DNA of 18,241 nt from an uncultured bacterium (GCA_905214675.1 CAJMMS010000036.1:1-18241), one strand, 5' to 3'. Shown: positions 5,674 to 12,977, numbered from the stretch's first letter. Translations and numbers: made by a program. Notes: generated by a model from the sequence alone, not told the origin.

Positions 5674-5738
5674 TGTATCTCAAAAGCTTCACGCTGCAAC
5701 GTTGATCAGGCTTGTTCCTGGGCAAAGAATGAGATACA
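5674..5738 (+). promoter_or_regulatory. Repeated 65-nt leader element, copy B (before Zot gene)
   Basis: TGTATCTC (5674-5681) and GAGATACA (5731-5738) enclose exactly 49 nt. Interior positions 26-39 form CAGG-CTTGTT-CCTG. This replaces the CGGC/GCTG stem of copy A by different but still pairing bases (G-U to A-U and C-G to G-C), which is covariation. The loop motif CTGCAA is retained. GAAAGGGG follows 1 nt later and the start codon 13 nt later. It begins 3 nt after the pVI-like stop. Confidence 0.75.
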
Positions 5739-5751
5739 GAAAGGGGAAAAT

Positions 5752-6360
5752 ATGATTGAGTTTTATTCAGGCACGCCCGGTTCTGGGAAGTCCCTGCATG
5801 TGGCAGAGAAGCTCTATTACTGGGTGCGTGCAGGACTGCCGGCAGTGGGAAATTTTGACATCAACCTGGACAGGATCAAGACCAGGCATAAAAAGGAATA
5901 TGTATTTAAGCGGAACGATGAACTGACGCCGGAGTTCCTGATCGCCTACGCAAACGAGCAGATCAAGAAGAAAGGCAAGGTCAAAGAGGACTCGATCCTG
6001 CTTGTGATCGATGAGTGTCAGCTGATGTTCAACGCGAGGGACTGGACAAAGCAGGGGCGGGGGGAGTGGCTGCACTTCTTCACCCTGCACAGGCACCTTG
6101 GTTACAAGATCATACTGGTGGCACAGTTCGACCGCATGATCGACAGGCAGGTGCGTAGCCTGATCGAATACGAATATATTCACAGAAAAGTGAGCAACTT
6201 CGGCATAAAGGGGAAGATCGTCAGTGCGTTGGCACTGGGGAACCTGTTTGTATGCGTAAAAGTCTGGTATCCGATGAAAGAGAAAGTTGGCTCTGAATTT
6301 TTCAAGGCACACAAGCGATATTACAGCCTGTATGACACTTACGCACTGTTCGAACAGTAG
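5752..6360 (+). CDS. Zot/pI-like assembly ATPase
   Basis: A 202-aa P-loop ATPase of the Zonula occludens toxin (Zot) family, the phage morphogenesis motor that extrudes ssDNA and assembles coat subunits at the membrane. The Walker A motif GTPGSGKS is at 7-14, Walker B ILLVIDE at 82-88, and the family signature LHRHLGYKIILVAQ at 112-125. The protein ends soon after a weakly hydrophobic patch (about 155-172). It lacks the long C-terminal transmembrane and periplasmic part of Gram-negative pI proteins (about 350 aa). That fits a host with one membrane and no secretin partner. RBS GAAAGGGG; translation is probably governed by leader copy B. Confidence 0.9.
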   Translation: MIEFYSGTPGSGKSLHVAEKLYYWVRAGLPAVGNFDINLDRIKTRHKKEYVFKRNDELTPEFLIAYANEQIKKKGKVKEDSILLVIDECQLMFNARDWTKQGRGEWLHFFTLHRHLGYKIILVAQFDRMIDRQVRSLIEYEYIHRKVSNFGIKGKIVSALALGNLFVCVKVWYPMKEKVGSEFFKAHKRYYSLYDTYALFEQ

Positions 6361-6582
6361 ACGGCTGACCGAGGAAGGGGACTTGAGGGGCCCCGCCGAG
6401 GGCGGGCGGCGAATGGCCGGACGGTGGAAGAGGGGGCCGCCACGGGCCTGTAATACGTGGTCTGAAAATACATAGTAAAATATGCGAAAGTCCGCATGGA
6501 TACTGGACAAAACGGTAATTTCAAAATTTCCCCAAAACGGCATTTGGGGAAAAACTTTAGTATGGTAAAGTAGGTGATAAAA
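6361..6582. other. Hairpin-rich gap upstream of Rep, candidate double-strand origin
   Basis: The 222-bp gap has a GC-rich half (palindrome GGGGCCCC at 6387-6394; CCCGCC-GAG-GGCGGG at 6392-6406) and an AT-rich half. The AT-rich half holds ATGCG-N6-CGCAT at 6482-6497, the repeated motif CAAAACGG (6508-6515 and 6533-6540), and a perfect 10-bp hairpin TTTCCCCAAA-ACGGCA-TTTGGGGAAA at 6527-6552. Short iterons beside a strong hairpin next to an initiator gene is the layout of rolling-circle origins. The nick site cannot be fixed from sequence, and the region at 2047-2516 is the rival candidate. Confidence 0.5.
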
Positions 6583-8160
6583 ATGGATATAAAGAAGCAT
6601 TTGAACAGTACAAAAATATACCAAGAATTTTCGCAGGAAAATCAAAAGTACTGGTTTGATTTTAAACAAAAGAAATTTTTGCACAACATAGACACCTTCT
6701 ATTACAGCGTCAAGCTTTTAGAGGATTTCACGGACGACAGCGAGGACAGGCGAGTAAAAGCGTTCCGAAGTTACTTTGAACAGAAGAAAAAGAAGATACT
6801 GGATGCATACGGCGAGACGGTTCCGGTGTACGTGCATGACAGAAACTTAAATCTTTGTCCCGGTGTCTATGCTGGATTTTTCAAGATCCGTCTGGAGTGC
6901 CCGGAATGGTTCGACATTTTCATAGCTCCGGTCGTGCCGCATGGCGGTGATGGGGGTGCGTCCGTCACATCAGAGATCGTGGTGCAGGTCCGCTCTTACA
7001 TGCTCTGGATGTACGGAGTCCATGATTCCTATGAGAAATCCATGGAGTATGTCCGGGCACTGCTGAAAAAGTACGATCTGCATGTAGCATACACACAGGA
7101 AAACCGTGTTGATTTCTGCTGGCACAGTAATTACCTGAGCAACCCGGAAAAGTTCTTTTCGCCGGAAAACTTCTACAAGATGCGGGTAGACCGGTTCAAG
7201 GATGCAGTGATTCATACCGCAAAAGTCGGTTCGGATGGCTTCGAGATTGATTACGTGGCAATGGGCAAAAGGTCGGATAAAGTCTTTATCAGAATCTATT
7301 TGAAAAGCAAGGAAGTGATTGAGAAAAATTACAAACCATGGTTTTTCAAGGTCTGGCTGTTCAACGGACTGATAAACCGCTATGATTTCTACATATACGA
7401 GGAATGTTACAAAAAGCGGTCATGGAACTATAGAGACACGGCACGGCTCAAATACTATGCAGAGTATGGAGAGGATGAAACGCTGAGGGAACACTGCCGG
7501 GCGGTTGTCCAGGAAGAGAAAACAATGTCACCGGATGCACTGCACAAGCTGGCGGACTATCTGACGCCAAAAGTAAACTTAGTGATGAATGTGGAGTACC
7601 AGGTCATGCGAAAACATACAAAATCCTATGAGCTGATACCGTTCCGGGACAACTCCGGCAAAGGGAACGAAAAGAGGGTGTATGATTTTTTCGACAACCG
7701 GAAGATCATAGCAGACTACCTGACGTTTCACATCCTGCGGCTGGTAAAGCCGGAAGGGGACTCGAACAAATCAAGACGTGATCTGTGTGCGTTCTGGAAT
7801 GCACTCCGCTCCTGTAAAATGGTCGATGTGAATGTGCGGCAGAAAGATGTGAAGCTGATCCGGAATTACTGCCGGAAGCTGAACAGCGAAATGATGAAGA
7901 AGCGGGTGATTAACGCGGCCGTCACGCTTGGAATGTACACCAGAGGGATTAACAGTGATACTGTTATGCAGGACTGCGTAGAAGCACTGTGCCAGTTGAA
8001 TGATAATGATATACATGATGCATACCGTTACAAACAGAAAAAAGCCCGCCAATTCAATGAGGATGAACTGGCGGAAACTTATGTTGACGCGTTGACGCAT
8101 CAGTATGAGATTGTAAACGTCGATACTGGTGAATTTGTGTCTGAATACATTCTACCATAG
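6583..8160 (+). CDS. Rolling-circle-type replication initiation protein
   Basis: A 525-aa protein in the size range of phage/plasmid replication initiators of the Rep_trans type that nick the double-strand origin and start rolling-circle synthesis. Supporting stretches are RVDFCWHSNYL (about 190-200), RIYLKSKEV (about 241-249) and INRYDFYIYEE (about 267-277), which follow the R-x-D, iRiYxK and RYE patterns of that family. The catalytic tyrosine cannot be assigned by eye. I prefer the ATG at 6583, with AGGTG 7 nt before it, over the GTG at 6574. The C-terminal 150 residues look like a separate basic helical domain. It carries no copy of the repeated leader. Confidence 0.72.
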   Translation: MDIKKHLNSTKIYQEFSQENQKYWFDFKQKKFLHNIDTFYYSVKLLEDFTDDSEDRRVKAFRSYFEQKKKKILDAYGETVPVYVHDRNLNLCPGVYAGFFKIRLECPEWFDIFIAPVVPHGGDGGASVTSEIVVQVRSYMLWMYGVHDSYEKSMEYVRALLKKYDLHVAYTQENRVDFCWHSNYLSNPEKFFSPENFYKMRVDRFKDAVIHTAKVGSDGFEIDYVAMGKRSDKVFIRIYLKSKEVIEKNYKPWFFKVWLFNGLINRYDFYIYEECYKKRSWNYRDTARLKYYAEYGEDETLREHCRAVVQEEKTMSPDALHKLADYLTPKVNLVMNVEYQVMRKHTKSYELIPFRDNSGKGNEKRVYDFFDNRKIIADYLTFHILRLVKPEGDSNKSRRDLCAFWNALRSCKMVDVNVRQKDVKLIRNYCRKLNSEMMKKRVINAAVTLGMYTRGINSDTVMQDCVEALCQLNDNDIHDAYRYKQKKARQFNEDELAETYVDALTHQYEIVNVDTGEFVSEYILP

Positions 8161-8186
8161 TTTTCTGCAAAACACAAATTGATTTT

Positions 8187-8251
8187 TGTATCTCAGGAGA
8201 AGCAGGCTGTAATGCCGATCGGCTTTGCACTGCAGGTGAAAACGAGATACA
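8187..8251 (+). promoter_or_regulatory. Repeated 65-nt leader element, copy C (before integrase gene)
   Basis: TGTATCTC (8187-8194) and GAGATACA (8244-8251) flank 49 nt. The interior is 40/49 identical to copy A; differences cluster at 2-4, 16-22 and 34-39. The loop motif is CTGTAA. The inner stem at 26-38 is shortened to three pairs. GGAAGGGG follows and the integrase start is 18 nt downstream. It lies 26 nt after the Rep stop. Confidence 0.75.
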
Positions 8252-8269
8252 TGGAAGGGGTAAAAGAAT

Positions 8270-9292
8270 ATGAAAATGACATTAAAACAGGCTTATGACC
8301 TATTCATATTTGACAGGGAAACATATTGTAAACAGAAAACTATAAGAAACTACAAAAATACGCTCTCGTATTTCTTTGATTTCCTCGAAGAAGAAAGAGA
8401 TATGCCCATAACGAAGATACAGGTTGACAGCGTCACGCTGATGGATGTCAAGGCCTATGTGGTGAAGCTCCGAAGCCGGAACAAGCTGGAAACACATCCG
8501 TTAAAGCCTACGGAAAATCATCCGATCACAAAGAGGTCTATCCGAACCTATAGCGTCGATGTCCGGACGTTCTTCCATTTTCTGTATAACAATGATTACA
8601 TTGAGAAAGATATCATGAAAGGGTTTAAGGTCATCAAGTCGGAGAATAAGCTGGTGCTTCCGCTGTTTGACAGTGAAGTAAAAGAGATAGATGAGCTATT
8701 TAACATGAAAACTTACCGTGGAATCCGCAATTACTGCATCGTGCACTTGATGCTGGATGAAGGACTGCGTTCCGGAGATGTGATCCAGCTTAGCACACAC
8801 AGTATCAACTTTGACCAGTCCTATATCATGGTTATGAACGGCAAGGGAGATAAAGACAGGATTGTGCCGCTTGCGAAAAGATTACGCAAACCATTGTATA
8901 AATACTTACACTTTTACAGACCGCACAGCAGTGAGCACGATTCGCTGTTTTGCAGTATACAAAATCCGGATGTCCCGCTGACACAGGATGCGATAAAGAG
9001 CCTGTTTGCCAGGATACGCAGAGAAACGGAGCTTTCAAGACTGAAACCGCACCTTTTGCGGCATACGTTCGCGACCAGCTTCATACTTGGCGGCGGAGAT
9101 ATGGAGAGCCTGCGACTCTATCTTGGACATAGCAGCTACGATACAACGCAGAACTATCTGCATCTTGCGAATACTTATTCACGCATGGGCTCTGATGTGT
9201 ATAAGCTTGATGGAATATTCTTCCAGTCATACTACTCAAGAACCGGAGCGGCGGGGTATGCATACAAGGCAGGGAACAGAAAGAACAGATAG
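8270..9292 (+). CDS. Tyrosine recombinase (phage integrase)
   Basis: 340 aa with an N-terminal SAM-like core-binding domain (about 4-110) and a C-terminal catalytic domain. The full active set is visible: R167 (DEGLRSGD), K192 in the beta-hairpin (NGKGDKDR), H261 and R264 (HLLRHTF), H287 (LGHSS) and Y296 (QNYLHL). It ends 11 bp before the tRNA terminator copy at attR, the usual place for an integrase that targets a tRNA gene, so integration and excision at tRNA-Arg are probably its job. Many inoviruses instead borrow host XerCD or carry a transposase, so a dedicated integrase is notable. Translation is probably controlled by leader copy C. Confidence 0.93.
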   Translation: MKMTLKQAYDLFIFDRETYCKQKTIRNYKNTLSYFFDFLEEERDMPITKIQVDSVTLMDVKAYVVKLRSRNKLETHPLKPTENHPITKRSIRTYSVDVRTFFHFLYNNDYIEKDIMKGFKVIKSENKLVLPLFDSEVKEIDELFNMKTYRGIRNYCIVHLMLDEGLRSGDVIQLSTHSINFDQSYIMVMNGKGDKDRIVPLAKRLRKPLYKYLHFYRPHSSEHDSLFCSIQNPDVPLTQDAIKSLFARIRRETELSRLKPHLLRHTFATSFILGGGDMESLRLYLGHSSYDTTQNYLHLANTYSRMGSDVYKLDGIFFQSYYSRTGAAGYAYKAGNRKNR

Positions 9293-9303
9293 AAGATAAG
9301 GGC

Positions 9304-9337
9304 AAAAAAACCGCTGGAGTCAACGACTCTAGCGGTT
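9304..9337 (-). terminator. tRNA-Arg terminator (element-borne copy)
   Basis: On the minus strand a 13-bp stem with one mismatch (arms 9309-9321 and 9325-9337, loop GTT) is followed by seven T, directly behind the tRNA 3' end. Because the crossover lies in the tRNA, this copy was brought in by the phage and restores the termination of the host tRNA. Confidence 0.85.
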
Positions 9338-9338
9338 C

Positions 9339-9382
9339 ACCGTGCGTTAGAAGATTCGAACTCCCGACCTTTTGGTCCGTAG
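9339..9382. repeat. attR: 44-bp direct repeat within tRNA-Arg
   Basis: Identical to 199-242. It covers the anticodon-loop, T-arm and 3' acceptor part of the intact tRNA-Arg gene. The 3' half of the present tRNA is therefore phage-supplied and the 5' half is host DNA. Confidence 0.9.
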
Positions 9383-9414
9383 CCAAACGCTCTATCCAGC
9401 TGAGCTAAACGCAC
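9341..9414 (-). tRNA. tRNA-Arg (ACG)
   Basis: A 74-nt cloverleaf on the minus strand: acceptor arms GTGCGTT/AACGCAC, D arm GCTC...GAGC, anticodon stem TTTGG/CCAAA with loop CTACGGA (anticodon ACG), T arm with TTCGAAT, discriminator G. CCA is not encoded. ACG is normally read as ICG and serves the CGN codons. It is the integration target of the prophage and is kept intact. Confidence 0.95.
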
Positions 9415-9457
9415 ATTTTGTTTTGTTGCCTTGCTGTGTACCTCAGCAACAATGAGA

Positions 9458-9486
9458 ATTATATAGGATGTTTATGGAAATGTCAA
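9458..9486 (-). promoter_or_regulatory. Promoter of tRNA-Arg
   Basis: On the minus strand, TTGACA (9481-9486), a 17-bp spacer and TATAAT (9458-9463) form a perfect consensus promoter about 45 bp upstream of the tRNA 5' end. It belongs to the host side, so tRNA expression is unaffected by the prophage. Confidence 0.85.
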
Positions 9487-9517
9487 TACTTTTTTTGAAA
9501 AAAATTAAAAAAATTTT

Positions 9518-9547
9518 TTGAGGGTGTTTTTATGGCTTTTTTATTAT
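9518..9547 (+). promoter_or_regulatory. Possible promoter of the exporter operon
   Basis: TTGAGG (9518-9523), an 18-bp spacer and TATTAT (9542-9547) lie 44 bp before the start codon at 9591, behind a poly-A/T tract that could serve as an UP element. The match is moderate. Confidence 0.4.
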
Positions 9548-9590
9548 GGAAATGATAAAATAAAACCATCAGATGGAGAGGAAGGGGTTT

Positions 9591-10364
9591 ATGGATAAAA
9601 TAGAGGAATATAAGCTGCTGCTGGACACTGCGGTGATGGCTGGGAAGATCATGCTGCAAAGTGGTGCGGAGATTCACCGTGTGGAGGATACGATCCACCG
9701 GATTTTGAAGGTTTCCGGATTGAAAACAGCAGAAGCATTTGTTATGCCGACCGGATTGATCGTTACCCTGGATGATCCGGGAATGGATTCTATGACAGTG
9801 GTAAAGCGGATTGAGACGCGGGGCAGTAATTTAAACAGGATTGCCAGGGTTAATGACATATCAAGAAAATTCTGCGCCGGAGAGATGAATCTGAAAACGG
9901 CTTTTCATGAACTGAAACATATGAAAGATGTTTCTTATACGGCATTGCAGAAATATGTGGCCCAGATTTTTGTTGCCTGTTTTTTTGCAATTCTTCTGGG
10001 CGGGACTTTTTGGGATGCAGTCGGGGCATCGCTGGCAGGAATTGGTATGGCAGGTGTATTATATATAGGAAGAAGAGCAGGAGTGAATGATTTTTTACAG
10101 TTGCTTCTGGCATCTGCCGTGATCGAACTGACCGCTTTTGCAGCACAGGGAAATCCATGGTGCACGATACAGGAAGATATTGTGATCATAGCGGCGATCA
10201 TGCCGATCGTGCCAGGGGCAGCGATCACAACAGCGATCCGGGATACGCTTCAGGGCGATTATGTTGCCGGTGGCGCAAAAGCACTGGAAGCATTTGTAAG
10301 TGCTGCTGCGATTGCAGTGGGCGTTTCGTTTGGCATGATCTTAACAGGAGGATTAAAATGGTAA
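9591..10364 (+). CDS. Threonine/serine exporter family protein, ThrE N-terminal (DUF1212) part
   Basis: 257 aa. The N-terminal soluble part (about 1-105) holds the family signature: LDTAVMAGKIMLQSGAEIHR, then RVEDTI and the small-beta segment AFVMPTGLIVTL. Five hydrophobic segments follow (about 118-250), including the IMPIVPGAAITTAIRD motif. In this family the larger DUF1212 protein pairs with a small DUF3815 protein to form an amino-acid exporter, and the next gene supplies the partner. Start chosen at 9591, preceded by GGAAGGGG. The gene is host chromosome, just outside attR. Substrate specificity (Thr/Ser) is taken from the family name only. Confidence 0.88.
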   Translation: MDKIEEYKLLLDTAVMAGKIMLQSGAEIHRVEDTIHRILKVSGLKTAEAFVMPTGLIVTLDDPGMDSMTVVKRIETRGSNLNRIARVNDISRKFCAGEMNLKTAFHELKHMKDVSYTALQKYVAQIFVACFFAILLGGTFWDAVGASLAGIGMAGVLYIGRRAGVNDFLQLLLASAVIELTAFAAQGNPWCTIQEDIVIIAAIMPIVPGAAITTAIRDTLQGDYVAGGAKALEAFVSAAAIAVGVSFGMILTGGLKW

Positions 10365-10816
10365 TGCTGATACAGGTGGCGGCAGCATTTATGGCAATTG
10401 CTGCATTTTCCGTAGCAATGGAAGTGCCGAAGGAATATCTGCCTTACTGTGGATGTATCGGAGCGGCAGGCTGGTTTGTTTATCTGATAGTTCTGCAGCT
10501 TATGGGAATGATTGCTGCTAATTTTTTTGGCGCAGCAGTCATCACCCTGATCGCACATATTTTTGCAAGAATCCGGAAAGCACCGGTGACGATCTTTCTG
10601 ATACCGGGATTTCTGACGATGGTACCAGGGGCGGGGCTGTATCGTTCGGTACATTATCTGATTCTGGGAGATGCAGAGCAGGGGGCAGCATACCTGATAC
10701 AGACCATGCAGATCGCAGGTGTGATCGCACTTGGGGTATTTCTGGTAGATTCCTTTTTTGAGATACTTACAAAGCGGAAACAAAATGAGGAAAAAAAGAA
10801 TGAGCAGAAGAAATAA
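10358..10816 (+). CDS. Threonine/serine exporter small subunit (ThrE_2/DUF3815-like)
   Basis: 152 aa, four or five membrane helices, with the motif FLIPGFLTMVPGAGLYRSVHY that mirrors the VPG motif of its partner. The C-terminus is a charged K/E tail. The ATG at 10358 has AGGAGG 6 nt upstream and overlaps the preceding stop by 7 nt, so the two are translationally coupled. The frame stays open further upstream but that part is antisense-like noise inside the first gene. It probably forms the membrane exporter together with the 9591 product. Confidence 0.85.
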   Translation: MVMLIQVAAAFMAIAAFSVAMEVPKEYLPYCGCIGAAGWFVYLIVLQLMGMIAANFFGAAVITLIAHIFARIRKAPVTIFLIPGFLTMVPGAGLYRSVHYLILGDAEQGAAYLIQTMQIAGVIALGVFLVDSFFEILTKRKQNEEKKNEQKK

Positions 10817-12527
10817 AATTATAAAAATGATAGCAGGATTGAGTTTCTTTGCAGGCGCAGGGATTTTTTCTGTCACAGGTATGGCAGCACAGATGCCAAC
10901 AAGTGAAATGGCAGTACAGGCGATTGAAACAGAAAGCCAGGTGCAGACAGAAGCACAGATAGTGGCAGAAACAGAAACACAGACAGAAGCAGAAACACAA
11001 CGAACAGAAGAAACGCAGCTACAAACGGAAACACAGGGAACGATCAAATACCAAGAAAGCAGTCAGAAGGTGACACGTGCTTCCGGTATTGCTGTAAATG
11101 AGAATAATTTTCCAGATCCGGTGTTCCGGGAATATGTGCTGGAATATATTGCGGGTGAGGATGGCATCCTTTCGGAACAGGAACGCAATGAAGTGCAGTA
11201 TCTGGAACTGTATTATGAAGAAGAACTTGGCAGTGTAAAAGGCATTGAATATTTCCCAAATCTGGAATATCTGTATCTGGATGGAAGCAAAGCATTGAAA
11301 AGCCTGGATCTTAGAAAAATGAAGGCGTTAAAAGAGGTGCATTGTGAAGACAGCGGACTTACCAGCCTGAAGGTGAACGGTCTGACGGAACTGAAGAAAT
11401 TATATTGCAGTCAGAATGAACTGAAAACCTTGAACCTGACGGGACTGACTGCGCTGGAGCAACTGGAGTGCAGTGCCAACGCACTGACTTCTCTTTCTGT
11501 GAAAAAGCTTACGTCATTGAAATATCTGATTTGCCGGGAAAATCAGATCCGTTCGCTGGATCTTTCTGGGATGGGCAGACTGGAGCGGGCAGACTGTGAG
11601 GGAAACAGTATGACTTCCCTGAAACTTGGAAGCGTTCCGGAACTTCGTATCCTGTTGTGCGGAACGAACCAGCTTACGGATCTGGAACTTGGAGGAGCAC
11701 CCAAACTGGCAACACTGTACTGCTACCAGAACCGGCTTACCACATTAAACTGTACAGCGAATGCAGCACTCGCTGAACTGGAAGCGTTTGAAAATCAGAT
11801 CAGGACTTTGGAACTTAGCGGGTTAAAACATCTGGTCAGCATCAATTGCAGTGCCAACCGGATTGGTGTACTGGATGTGGCATCAGCATCGGGACTTACG
11901 AGCCTGATTGCAGATAACAATGCGATTCCGGCACTGAATCTTTCCGGAAATAAGAAATTGCAGCAGGCATCTTTTCAAAATCAGGTGGTGACTGTACCGA
12001 TCGTTCAGACAGCCAATGGATATCAGGTAGATTTTAGTGCAAATACATTTAAAAAGAAAAGTGTAACCGATCTGAAAGATGCCAAAACAAATAAAACAGG
12101 ACTTTTCTGGAAAATAAAAAGTGATATTCCGGAAAGCAAAACCGTCAGTTATACATATCGGACGGGAAAAGCTGGCATTACGATACCAGTAACGGTACAT
12201 TTATCCGGAATCAAGAAATGGAATCCAAGACCTAAAAAAGTCAATTTTTATTATGCGGCAAATATAAAAGGGAAAAAGCTTTCCCTGAAATGGAAAAAGC
12301 AGTCTGGTGTAAGTGGATATCAGATCTGTTATGGTACCAGTTCCAGATTTGCTTCCGGAAAAACCAAAAAGCTGACTTTAAAAAAGGCCTCTGCCAGATC
12401 GAAAGTGCTAAAAGGGCTGAAAATAAAAAAGACTTATTATGTAAGAATCCGTGCATACAGAAAATATAAAGGAAAAACCTATTACGGAGCTTACAGCAGC
12501 AAGAGAAAGATAAGGATCAGCAAATAG
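10800..12527 (+). CDS. Secreted leucine-rich-repeat surface protein with Fn3-like C-terminus
   Basis: 575 aa. The ATG at 10800 has AGGA 8 nt upstream and overlaps the exporter gene end by 17 nt; an alternative ATG at 10785 has a poorer RBS. A signal peptide spans about 1-30. A Gln/Glu/Thr-rich spacer (about 45-85, ETQ/TEA repeats) follows, then roughly a dozen leucine-rich repeats (about 130-390) of the form L-x-x-L-x-C-x-x-N-x-L-x-x-L, with a cysteine in many repeats. A beta-rich segment comes next, and then a basic fibronectin-III-like domain (about 475-575, WKKQSGVSGYQICYGTS, YYVRIRAYRKYKGKTYYG). No LPXTG motif is present. Likely released or loosely wall-bound; ligand unknown. Confidence 0.85.
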   Translation: MSRRNKIIKMIAGLSFFAGAGIFSVTGMAAQMPTSEMAVQAIETESQVQTEAQIVAETETQTEAETQRTEETQLQTETQGTIKYQESSQKVTRASGIAVNENNFPDPVFREYVLEYIAGEDGILSEQERNEVQYLELYYEEELGSVKGIEYFPNLEYLYLDGSKALKSLDLRKMKALKEVHCEDSGLTSLKVNGLTELKKLYCSQNELKTLNLTGLTALEQLECSANALTSLSVKKLTSLKYLICRENQIRSLDLSGMGRLERADCEGNSMTSLKLGSVPELRILLCGTNQLTDLELGGAPKLATLYCYQNRLTTLNCTANAALAELEAFENQIRTLELSGLKHLVSINCSANRIGVLDVASASGLTSLIADNNAIPALNLSGNKKLQQASFQNQVVTVPIVQTANGYQVDFSANTFKKKSVTDLKDAKTNKTGLFWKIKSDIPESKTVSYTYRTGKAGITIPVTVHLSGIKKWNPRPKKVNFYYAANIKGKKLSLKWKKQSGVSGYQICYGTSSRFASGKTKKLTLKKASARSKVLKGLKIKKTYYVRIRAYRKYKGKTYYGAYSSKRKIRISK

Positions 12528-12538
12528 CAGAAAACAGC

Positions 12539-12566
12539 AAAAAGCCCGCCAACTGGCAGGCTTTCT
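12539..12566. terminator. Bidirectional terminator between convergent genes
   Basis: AAAGCCCGCC (12541-12550), loop AACT and GGCAGGCTTT (12555-12564) form a 10-bp stem. The U-run is better on the minus strand (TTTTTG), but the hairpin can serve both the LRR gene and the small gene on the opposite strand. Confidence 0.8.
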
Positions 12567-12577
12567 GCGTAAGAGGA

Positions 12578-12763
12578 TTATTCCATTTCGTCCTCGTCGT
12601 AGCTGTCTGTGTGACAGTTCTTTGAGGTGTTGTAGGCATTCTGGCCTGCATGGTTTTTGGAAGTGGTTTTGTCATACGCACTGTTTTTGCTGGTCGTATG
12701 CGTTTCGTTGGTACTGTTGTAGCTGTCCTGTGTTTTGTTTTTTGAAGTTGCATTTCTTGCCAT
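12578..12763 (-). CDS. Small TSKN-repeat hydrophilic protein, 61 aa
   Basis: A strong RBS (AAGGAGG about 10 nt before the ATG) and an own terminator show that this is a real gene. The product is almost free of hydrophobic residues and rich in Asn, Thr, Ser and Lys. The tetrapeptide TSKN occurs four times (first copy at residues 6-9), and the tail is acidic (DSYDEDEME). Such composition suggests an intrinsically disordered or nucleic-acid/spore-associated small protein, but it does not show the known SASP signature. I do not recognise the family. Confidence 0.7.
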   Translation of the reverse strand: MARNATSKNKTQDSYNSTNETHTTSKNSAYDKTTSKNHAGQNAYNTSKNCHTDSYDEDEME

Positions 12764-12942
12764 GGTAAAGATACCTCCTTATAGAAAATCAACTGCCGGT
12801 TTTAAAGGGAAACAAGTGGAGTTCCAGACCTTTATGTTCCCGGCTCATCCTATAGTTTCTTCAAAAAGTGGGAAAATATAATGGAAAATGCTGGAAAATG
12901 CAGAAGATATGTGGGGACAGACAAAAAACAGAAAAATACTTA

Positions 12943-12971
12943 TTGCAATTTTTTCCAAGATATATTATAAT
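12943..12971 (+). promoter_or_regulatory. Promoter of candidate small RNA
   Basis: TTGCAA (12943-12948), 17-bp spacer, TATAAT (12966-12971). No start codon with an RBS follows before the terminator at 13044-13082. Confidence 0.6.
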
Positions 12972-12977
12972 TCAACT

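Larger units (their letters stand above)
199..9382. mobile_element. Inovirus-type (filamentous phage) prophage integrated in tRNA-Arg
   Basis: The element is bounded by 44-bp direct repeats (199-242 and 9339-9382), giving a unit of 9140 bp. It carries the filamentous phage hallmarks in order: a small ssDNA-binding candidate, a 53-aa coat-like peptide followed by a terminator, a signal-peptide pIII-like protein with C-terminal anchor, a small pVI-like membrane protein, a Zot/pI ATPase and a rolling-circle initiator. A repressor and a tyrosine integrase make it a temperate, self-integrating type. All reading frames look intact, so it could be active. There is no secretin gene. Inference: a single-membrane host makes an outer-membrane exit port unnecessary. 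Confidence 0.88.

Noticed and set aside
6527..6552. Hairpin before Rep as a transcription terminator for the Zot gene
   Set aside because: No U-run follows on the plus strand and it is 167 bp beyond the Zot stop; an origin or regulatory role fits better.
5767..6684. 305-aa open frame on the minus strand across the Zot gene
   Set aside because: Antisense shadow of a gene with clear Walker motifs; crosses the non-coding hairpin gap.
2503..8260. Repeated GAAAGGGG motif as a phage-specific regulatory sequence
   Set aside because: The same Shine-Dalgarno form precedes host genes at 9591 and 16736, so it reflects the host ribosome-binding style.
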